NCBI GenBank assembly: GCA_015067975.1 | Contig: SVLK01000001.1 | Location: 147,513-211,512, forward strand | Reading direction: 5' to 3' | DNA length: 64,000 nt | Source of the DNA: Oscillospiraceae bacterium | GTDB taxonomy: Bacteria > Bacillota > Clostridia > Oscillospirales > Oscillospiraceae | Notes under the pieces: generated by a model | Databases searched by the model: none | What the model was told of the DNA's origin: nothing | Seen by the model: only the letters and a program-made list of their open reading frames with translations | Made by a program: the position numbers and the translations under genes | Shown here: positions 58,116 through 64,000 of the stretch, piece by piece | Layout: each line of letters opens with the position of its first letter | Position numbering within the stretch: the first letter of the stretch is position 1

Positions 58116-59192
58116 ATGAATTATGCGCTGATCGGTTGTGGCCGTATTGCAACCAACCATATAAAGGCAGCTATCAATAATAAGCTGAATATCGTGGCGG
58201 TATGTGACGTGCTGCCGGAGGCAATGGAAGTGCTGCTGGCCAAGCATGGGCTGGAGAATGACGCATCCATCAAGCGCTATACTGATTATAAGCAGATGAT
58301 CGCGGAGAATGACATCACGTTGGCCAGTATTGCTACGCAGAGCGGTATTCATGCCGAGATTGCGTTGTGCTGTATTGACAACGGCATCAATGTCATTATC
58401 GAAAAACCCATGGCAATGAGCATTGACGACGCTGAGGAGATCATTCGCCGCAGCGATGCCAAGGGTGTGAAAGTTTCTGCCTGCCACCAGAACCGGTTCA
58501 ATATTGCCGTTCAGGAGCTGCGCCGCGCTGTGGAAGCCGGCCGCTTTGGACGGTTGTCTCACGGTTCTATTCATGTGCGCTGGAATCGCAACGAAGGTTA
58601 CTATACGCAGGCTCCTTGGCGTGGCACTTGGGCGCAGGATGGAGGCTGCCTGATGAACCAGTGCATTCACGGAATTGATCTGCTGCGCTGGATGATGGGC
58701 GATGAGGTGGATGAGATTTACGGCGTAACGCTGCAGCAGTTCCATGACTATCTGGAATGTGAAGATGTGGGCATGGCAGTGGTGAAGTTCAGGAACGGTG
58801 CAGTTGGAACGATTGAAGGAACTACCAATGTCTATCCTAAGAATCTGGAAGAGACGTTGTATATGTTTGGCGAAAACGGTACTGTCAAAATTGGCGGAAC
58901 TTCCACTAACAATATTGACGTTTGGGACTTTGCCGACGAAGGCGAAAAGGATCAGAAGAATAAAGGACTTCAGGAGCAGACCTCCAATGTGTATGGCAAC
59001 GGCCACACCAGTTTGTTTGCCGACATGATGGATGCCATTGTAAATGACCGTAAGCCTTATGTGGATGCTGTAGCAGGACGTAATGCGTTGGAAATGATTC
59101 TCGCCATTTACCAGTCTGCCGCTACCGGCAAGCCGGTAAAGCTGCCGCTCTCTGGTGTTGCATCTACTGATTTTACCGGGCGGTTCGGATAA
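58116..59192 (+). CDS. wbpB: UDP-2-acetamido-glucuronate 3-dehydrogenase (WbpB/WlbA-like), Gfo/Idh/MocA family
   Basis: 358 residues, 10 bases after the GT gene. NAD site YALIGCGRIATNHIKAAINN, catalytic Lys in IIEKPMAMSIDDAEEI, SACHQNRFN, and DGGCLMNQCIHGIDLLRWMMGDEVDEIYG follow the WlbA pattern closely, including the C-terminal sheet. It oxidises C3 of UDP-GlcNAcA to the ketone used by the WbpE-like aminotransferase. Recognition as WbpB/WlbA rests on motif similarity and the full set of partner genes. Confidence 0.85.
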   Translation: MNYALIGCGRIATNHIKAAINNKLNIVAVCDVLPEAMEVLLAKHGLENDASIKRYTDYKQMIAENDITLASIATQSGIHAEIALCCIDNGINVIIEKPMAMSIDDAEEIIRRSDAKGVKVSACHQNRFNIAVQELRRAVEAGRFGRLSHGSIHVRWNRNEGYYTQAPWRGTWAQDGGCLMNQCIHGIDLLRWMMGDEVDEIYGVTLQQFHDYLECEDVGMAVVKFRNGAVGTIEGTTNVYPKNLEETLYMFGENGTVKIGGTSTNNIDVWDFADEGEKDQKNKGLQEQTSNVYGNGHTSLFADMMDAIVNDRKPYVDAVAGRNALEMILAIYQSAATGKPVKLPLSGVASTDFTGRFG

Positions 59193-59701
59193 AAGAGAGG
59201 TTTTTTGTAAACATGATATGGCAAATCGCGCAGGGGAAGAACAAAAAGGTTCTTTGGCTGAAGCATGGATTTTTTTGCGCACCTTTGTCTTTTTTGCGCT
59301 TCCTGCAGCTGTGATTTATATGAACTGCGCGCTGTTCAATTGCAATCCGTTCCGCTATGGCCGCAATTTCGGCTATTTGAACTACATGACTTTGCATATA
59401 CGCTGATGCCTTTACTGATGGAATTGTTGGCGTGCTTTGCAGACAAAGAGCCATTGGGAATGCCTTTGTTCCGGAAAAAATTCTGCACCGGCAGGTGATC
59501 CGCGGCATTATGATTGCCTGCTGCCGGATTACTGCCATCGCTTCGGCGACTCGTGGTGCCTATGTGTGTCTGGCTTTCTTTTGTGCGGTTTTGCTCTGTG
59601 CCCTTGACTATGGCTTGGCCATTCCGCTGAAATTTACAGAAAAGAGCGAGCGCAGAAAATAAACGATGTGGCTGTAAAGCATCTTACATAGAGGAGATCG
59701 T
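59193..59701 (+). pseudogene. Degraded membrane-protein gene
   Basis: This 509-base gap has no intact gene but keeps coding character split over three frames. Frame one from ATG 59218 reads MANRAGEEQKGSLAEAWIFL, a membrane segment, and NPFRYGRNFGYLNYM, then stops at 59404. Frame two continues from about 59385 as DFAYTLMPLLMELLACFADKEPLG up to 59498. Frame three carries RGAYVCLAFFCAVLLCALDYGLAIPLKF and stops at 59662. Two frameshifts would rejoin these into one protein of about 150 residues with several membrane segments. Sequencing error is possible. The original function is not recognised; it is too short for a polymerase. Confidence 0.5.
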
Positions 59702-61213
59702 ATGCTAAAGCTGAAAAACAACAAATTATTCAAGTCCATTTTCTCTGTGACAGGTGTGATCCTCCTATCAAAACTATTGGGCTTTGCCAAGCAAATGGTG
59801 GCGGCTAATGTGTTTGGCGCTACTATTGAAACGGATGTCATTTATCTGGCCGAGGGATTCATCGGAAACATCAAATATCTGCTGGTACAAACGGTGCTGA
59901 CCTCTTTTGTGGCGGTGTACTTGAATGCACAACACAAAGATGAGGCGCATGCACGGGGGTTTGCTGCAGATTTAGGCAAAGTGCTGACGGTAATTGCCGG
60001 TTCGCTTGCCCTGCTGGTAATGCTGTTTGCTCCGCAGATTGCAGGCATTATTGCGCCGTCCTACGTGGATGAAGTGCGCTTGCAGCTGGCAGGCTATTTA
60101 CGCTTATTTGCTCCGGCATTGATGTGTTTTGTGTGGCTGTCTGTGTCGCATGGCTTACTTAGCGCCAATAAGCGGTTTATTCCCGGTGAACTGGAAGGAT
60201 TAAACCAAAGTGTGATTTTGATTGCGCTGGTACTTCTGCTGGGAGGCCGTCTTGGCCCACAGGTTCTGGCTCTGGCTTTTGTGACTTATGTGCTGTGGAA
60301 CACAGTGTTTATGGGACTTTGTTCCCGTCGCTACTGGGGTAAGGGAGAAGGAAATCCGTTCCATAATCCTCATGTGAGAAGTTTGATGAAAATGGCGGGG
60401 CCCCTGCTCTTGGGATACTCCATGGTTTACGTGAACGAAACCGTGGGTAAGATCCTGGTTTCCGGCTTAGAAGCCGGAACGGTAACTGCCATGAGCTATG
60501 CATCGGTGCTGTCTAATCTGGTGGCTACCTTTGTGGTTTCTTTCTGCTCGATTCTGTTCCCGTATATTACAACCCATATTACAAAGGGGGAGGATCGGCA
60601 GGCTGCTGATATGGTTTCCAAGTCTGTACTGCTGTTGGTGATGGTGTTTCTTCCTATCAGCGTACTAACGGTAATTTGTGCTGAGGACATCGTAACGATC
60701 GTATATGGCCACGGCGCGTTTACCAGAGAAAATGTGCGCATTGCAGCGGCTGCGCTTTCCGGCTATGCTGTGATGTTTGCGCCGCTGGTGCTTAGTGAAC
60801 TGTTCAGCCGTTTTCAGTACGGTTACCAGAATTCGAAAACGCCGATGATCAACAGCACCATTGGCATAGGTGTCAACATTGCGCTCAGCTTGGTGTTGTG
60901 CCCTTATTATGGTGTTATGGGTGTGGCCTTTGCCAGCAGTATGTCGACGATTATTTGCGGTGTGCTGAATGTGATTACGGCCTGCAGATGTAACTCGTTT
61001 TTCCGCATTAAACCGTTGCTTAAAACCGTTCCGTGGTATGTTGTCGGCGGCTGTGTATGCGCGCTGGCGGCTTTCTGGAGCTTGAAAACGTTTACCATCA
61101 ACTCTGTGCTGATTCGCTTTGTTGTGACAGTTCTTTGCGGCGGTGGTGCCTATCTGCTGACAATGAGCCCACTGCTATACAGAATTCTTCGCAAGAAAAA
61201 AGCGGCAGAATAA
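59702..61213 (+). CDS. murJ: MurJ/MviN-type lipid-linked glycan flippase
   Basis: 503 residues with AGAGGAG upstream. About fourteen membrane segments; FSVTGVILLSKLLGFAKQMVAANVFGA at the start and the central GPLLLGYSMVYVNETVGKILVSGLEAGTVTAMSYAS are MurJ signatures of the MOP exporter group. MurJ flips lipid II; family members within glycan clusters may flip the undecaprenyl-linked repeat unit instead. Location at the end of this cluster suggests the second role, so the symbol marks family, not proven substrate. Confidence 0.88.
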   Translation: MLKLKNNKLFKSIFSVTGVILLSKLLGFAKQMVAANVFGATIETDVIYLAEGFIGNIKYLLVQTVLTSFVAVYLNAQHKDEAHARGFAADLGKVLTVIAGSLALLVMLFAPQIAGIIAPSYVDEVRLQLAGYLRLFAPALMCFVWLSVSHGLLSANKRFIPGELEGLNQSVILIALVLLLGGRLGPQVLALAFVTYVLWNTVFMGLCSRRYWGKGEGNPFHNPHVRSLMKMAGPLLLGYSMVYVNETVGKILVSGLEAGTVTAMSYASVLSNLVATFVVSFCSILFPYITTHITKGEDRQAADMVSKSVLLLVMVFLPISVLTVICAEDIVTIVYGHGAFTRENVRIAAAALSGYAVMFAPLVLSELFSRFQYGYQNSKTPMINSTIGIGVNIALSLVLCPYYGVMGVAFASSMSTIICGVLNVITACRCNSFFRIKPLLKTVPWYVVGGCVCALAAFWSLKTFTINSVLIRFVVTVLCGGGAYLLTMSPLLYRILRKKKAAE

Positions 61214-61245
61214 GAAATGCAGCACGTTTATCTGTCATTCTTGTA

Positions 61246-61281
61246 AAACGTCCAGAGGAGATACTCCTTTGGGCGTTTTTG
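61246..61281 (+). terminator. Terminator after the flippase gene
   Basis: Stem of about 16 pairs with G-T wobbles (61246-61260 with 61264-61278), loop ATA, T5 tail. It closes the glycan cluster. Confidence 0.8.
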
Positions 61282-61331
61282 CATAATAACGTCTTGGGCG
61301 CTCCATACTAATGAAAAGGAGGCGGGCGCAG

Positions 61332-62738
61332 ATGGCAATGAAAAGTTTTGATGAGACTGTAAAGATGACGGATGAACAACTCGGTGTAGGACGCAGTTTT
61401 GATATAGTTGGCCGCGACTTGCGCATTGGTGACAGAAGAGCCAGACTTTGGGTAGTCAATGGCTATGCAGCAGATGCTATGATAGAAAGAATGGTTGCTA
61501 CCTGGATCCCCATTCAAACTTTGAAAACTGTACCGGATTTACAGGCTTTTTTGGAACGATACGTCAGCACGGGTGATGCCAAAACGGAAACCGATTGGGA
61601 TAAAGCGATAACGGCAGTGTTTTCAGGGAAAACGTTACTTGTAATTGAAGGTTATCATGGAGGACTGCTGCTGGAGGCGAAGCAGTTTCCTCTACGTTCT
61701 GTAGAAGAGCCGGATACCAGTAAAGTTCTGCGAGGCAGTCATGATGGATTTGTAGAGAATATTATGAAAAACGCCGCGTTGCTGCGCCGGAGGATTCGCA
61801 GTCCGCAGCTGACCTTGGAGCGGCTGACAGCGGGCGAACGATCGAAAACAGATATTGCCCTGTGTTATATGGACGGTGAGGCTGATCCGGCACTGGTGGA
61901 GGAACTGCGCCAGAAAATCAACGCGATCGATGTGCGCTCTCTTGCTATGAGTCAAGAGAGCTTGGCGGAAGCGATTTCTCCCAGACAGTGGTACAGCCCG
62001 TTTCCCAAAGTGCGCTATACGGAACGGCCGGATGTAGCGACAGCCTGCTTGATGGAGGGGGATGTGCTGGTGATGGTGGACAACACGCCGGCGGTGATGA
62101 TCCTGCCCACCACATTCTTTCGTTTTGCAGAAGAGATCAATGACTACTATTTTCCGCCGCTGGTAGGCACTTATTTGCAGATGGTGCGCATAGTGGTATT
62201 GGTGATGACGGTATTCATTACGCCGCTGTGGTATCTGCTGGTGAAGGACGCCACGCGGCTGCATGCGGATTTGCACTTTCTGCTGATACAAGATGAGTAC
62301 TATGTTCCGCTGATTGTCCAGCTGTTGCTGGTGGAACTGATCATAGATCTGTTAAAACTGGCGTCGCTGAATACGCCCAGTGCGCTGAGCAGTTCGTTCA
62401 GTATGCTGGGCGCGCTGATACTCGGCGACTTCGCTGTGAAATCTCGCTGGTTGGTACCAGAAGTGCTGGTGTATATGGCATTCGTAGCCATTGCCAACTA
62501 CGCTCAGCCCAGTTATGAGATGGGCTACGCTTTTAAGCTTTGCCGCATGGCGCTGCTGGTACTGATATGGGCACTGGACATTTGGGGGTTTGTGCTTGGT
62601 GTTGTGGGAATACTGCTGCTGGTAGGTACGACGAAACCTCTGGTGGGGAAAGGCTACCTGTATCCGTTGATCCCATTTAACGCCAAAGATATGAAGGCGC
62701 TGCTGCACCGCCGTCCCATCAGTCGAGAAAATACGTGA
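61332..62738 (+). CDS. GerA-family spore germination protein (SpoVAF-like)
   Basis: 468 residues from ATG at 61332 (AAAAGGAGG 9 bases upstream). An N-terminal soluble domain with LVIEGYHGGLLLEAKQFPLRSVEEPDTSKVLRGSHDGFVENIMKNAALLRRRI is the GerA core signature, followed by about five membrane segments from near residue 290 and a cytoplasmic tail. GerA proteins form nutrient-gated ion channels in the spore inner membrane; SpoVAF is a relative made in the forespore. No GerB or GerC partners are nearby, which favours the SpoVAF type. It implies the organism forms spores. Confidence 0.88.
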   Translation: MAMKSFDETVKMTDEQLGVGRSFDIVGRDLRIGDRRARLWVVNGYAADAMIERMVATWIPIQTLKTVPDLQAFLERYVSTGDAKTETDWDKAITAVFSGKTLLVIEGYHGGLLLEAKQFPLRSVEEPDTSKVLRGSHDGFVENIMKNAALLRRRIRSPQLTLERLTAGERSKTDIALCYMDGEADPALVEELRQKINAIDVRSLAMSQESLAEAISPRQWYSPFPKVRYTERPDVATACLMEGDVLVMVDNTPAVMILPTTFFRFAEEINDYYFPPLVGTYLQMVRIVVLVMTVFITPLWYLLVKDATRLHADLHFLLIQDEYYVPLIVQLLLVELIIDLLKLASLNTPSALSSSFSMLGALILGDFAVKSRWLVPEVLVYMAFVAIANYAQPSYEMGYAFKLCRMALLVLIWALDIWGFVLGVVGILLLVGTTKPLVGKGYLYPLIPFNAKDMKALLHRRPISRENT

Positions 62739-62760
62739 AAAGTGTAATTAATCCGGTAGA

Positions 62761-62797
62761 ACAACGCCGCTCTGCTTGCCAAGCAGAGCGGCGTTGT
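62761..62797 (+). terminator. Terminator after the GerA-family gene
   Basis: Seventeen-base perfect stem (62761-62777 with 62781-62797) with a 3-base loop; the tail is GGTATACTT rather than T-rich because it merges with the next promoter. Confidence 0.75.
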
Positions 62798-62805
62798 GGT
62801 ATACT
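62776..62805 (+). promoter_or_regulatory. Promoter of the HAD/MFS genes, overlapping a terminator
   Basis: TTGCCA (62776-62781), 18-base spacer, TATACT (62800-62805). The -35 is the loop region of the terminator hairpin. Expected start near 62812, leaving the ATG at 62820 without a ribosome site. Confidence 0.6.
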
Positions 62806-62840
62806 TAGGCTGTATTTTTATGAGCAAAGGGGAGAATCCG

Positions 62841-63641
62841 GTGGCAGAACTGAAAGAAAAACGGCTGTTTTTGCTGGATATGGACGGTACGATTTATTTG
62901 AGTGATCGCCTGTTCGACAGAGTGCCGGAGTTTCTCAAATTTGTGAAAGGCATCGGCGGTCGGTGCTTATTTTTGACAAACAATTCCTCCCGCGGCGTGG
63001 AGGGTTATATAGAAAAAATGCACCGATTTGGCATCGAAACTACCCGGGAGGATTTTCTCACCTCGGTAGATGCTACGATTGCTTATTTGAAGCAACAACT
63101 GCCGGGAAAAAAGTGTTATGTGTTTGGCACCCACTCTTTCTATAGCCAGCTGCAGGACGCGGAAATTTGTGTGACTGACCGGTTGGAAGATGATGTTGAT
63201 GTGCTGCTGTGCGGATTTGATACGGAGCTGACGTTCCAAAAGCTGGAGGACGCTTGTATCTTGCTGCGCCGCGGCGTGGATTTTGTAGCTACCAATCCCG
63301 ACTGGGTGTGCCCTACGTGGTACGGCAGTGTACCGGATTGCGGCAGTGTGTGCGAAATGCTCTACCGCGCCACCGGTAAACGCCCGAAAGTGATCGGTAA
63401 ACCTCAGCCGGAGATGGTCTATCTGGCGTTGCAGCGCACCGGGTTTACTCCGGAACAAGCAGTGATGGTGGGCGACCGGCTTTACACCGATATTGCCTGC
63501 GGTGTCAACGCCGGGATCGACACCGTGTTCGTGTTGTCCGGTGAAGGGACCCGGGCGGACATCGAAACATATCAGGTTTACCCTACATGGGTGATGGATC
63601 ATATCAGCGAACTATATCGCAAATTGGAGGAAAATGTATGA
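62841..63641 (+). CDS. HAD-IIA family phosphatase (NagD/AraL-like)
   Basis: 266 residues from a GTG at 62841 with AAAGGGGAG upstream. HAD motifs in order: FLLDMDGTIYLSDRLF (nucleophile Asp), LFLTNNSSRG, the cap, KVIGKPQPEMV (Lys) and VMVGDRLYTDIACGVNAGIDT. This is the NagD-like subclass, acting on nucleotide or sugar phosphates in the cytoplasm. Its stop overlaps the start of the MFS gene by four bases, so phosphatase and transporter are co-expressed and may handle one sugar. Confidence 0.92.
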   Translation: MAELKEKRLFLLDMDGTIYLSDRLFDRVPEFLKFVKGIGGRCLFLTNNSSRGVEGYIEKMHRFGIETTREDFLTSVDATIAYLKQQLPGKKCYVFGTHSFYSQLQDAEICVTDRLEDDVDVLLCGFDTELTFQKLEDACILLRRGVDFVATNPDWVCPTWYGSVPDCGSVCEMLYRATGKRPKVIGKPQPEMVYLALQRTGFTPEQAVMVGDRLYTDIACGVNAGIDTVFVLSGEGTRADIETYQVYPTWVMDHISELYRKLEENV

Positions 63642-64000
63642 GACTCAATTATAAGCGGACGATTCTGGTGGGCTTTGCTTTCTTCCTGATCAGTGCCTTC
63701 TGGCAGGCCTATGACAACTCCATTCCTATGATCCTGACCAATAAGTTTGGTATGTCCCAGACTTGGTCGGGTATCATCATGGCCATGGATAATGTGCTGG
63801 CTCTGTTTATGCTGCCGCTGTTTGGCGCTATTTCCGACAAACACAACGGCAAGCGCGGACGCCGTACACCTTTTATCGTGGTGGGTACGCTGCTGGCCGC
63901 TGTGTCGTTGATTGCGCTGAGCTTTGTGGATAATGCGCAGCTGAAGAACATTTCTGCCGTGTCCCGGATCGACGATCCTGCAGCGCTGGAGGTCATCTAT
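63638..64000 (+). CDS. MFS transporter, 3' end beyond window
   Basis: 121 residues visible, in frame at the window edge. ATG overlaps the phosphatase stop, with GGAGG 7 bases upstream. FFLISAFWQAYDNSIPMILTNKFGM is the first membrane segment, then SGIIMAMDNVLALFMLPLFGAISDKHNGKRGRRTPFIVVGT has the MFS loop 2-3 motif. The pattern, especially SDKHNGKRGRRTPFIV, resembles the SLC45-like/GPH-like sugar transporters of Firmicutes. Substrate not assignable from this part. Confidence 0.85.
   Translation, partial: MRLNYKRTILVGFAFFLISAFWQAYDNSIPMILTNKFGMSQTWSGIIMAMDNVLALFMLPLFGAISDKHNGKRGRRTPFIVVGTLLAAVSLIALSFVDNAQLKNISAVSRIDDPAALEVIY

Overview
The window reads as a chromosomal segment of an anaerobic, spore-forming member of the Clostridia, most likely an Oscillospiraceae relative. 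This is an inference. It rests on the moderately GC-rich coding sequence, strong GGAGG ribosome sites, tightly packed operons, a GerA/SpoVAF-type spore germination protein, a GlpP-type antiterminator with a three-gene glp operon, the iron-sulfur two-subunit serine dehydratase and a monotopic PglC-like phosphoglycosyl transferase. No rRNA, insertion sequence, phage or CRISPR array was seen.

Layout. 1-2850: end of a choloylglycine-hydrolase family gene, a two-repeat lipoprotein and a WYL regulator. 2858-4795 (minus): cardiolipin synthase and a small unknown protein. 4949-9183: a palindrome-controlled operon of a membrane glycosyltransferase, a DUF1287 protein and an OmpR/VanS-like two-component pair. 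9237-24146: a divergent LysR regulator facing a 13.7-kb catabolic and transport operon (SDR, class III CoA-transferase, thiolase, LIV-type ABC importer, M81 peptidase, FGGY kinase, LarA-like racemase, malic enzyme). 24150-32400: housekeeping genes (polysaccharide deacetylase, XRE regulator, YihY, TrkA, M29 aminopeptidase, RsiV-like protein, YerC, methyltransferase, Hsp33). 32507-32940: five tRNA genes (Val, Asp, Phe, Gly, Cys).

33118-38303: a histidine kinase with its own extracellular solute-binding domain, a sigma-54 activator and an orphan oligopeptide-type binding protein. 38403-43816: a GHKL kinase, an AEC carrier, serine dehydratase subunits and a DUF2156-GNAT fusion. 43841-47739: a glycerol-3-phosphate oxidation operon with GlpP and leader hairpins that look like its RNA targets. 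47825-61281: a surface-glycan cluster whose WbpA, WbpB and WbpE homologues plus an LpxD-like acyltransferase would make a UDP-2,3-diamino-glucuronic-acid sugar; it also has a PglC-like initiating transferase, two GT4 enzymes, a FemAB-like protein, a degraded membrane gene and a MurJ-type flippase. 61332-64000: a GerA-family protein, a HAD-IIA phosphatase and the start of an MFS transporter.

How parts fit. The 10.4-24.1 kb operon looks like import of an organic or hydroxy acid, activation to a CoA ester, oxidation and thiolysis, with malic enzyme feeding pyruvate; the substrate is not visible from sequence. The glycan cluster supplies precursor synthesis, lipid-linked initiation, extension and flipping, but no intact polymerase or ligase. 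Promoters, terminators and operators were found by eye and are predictions.
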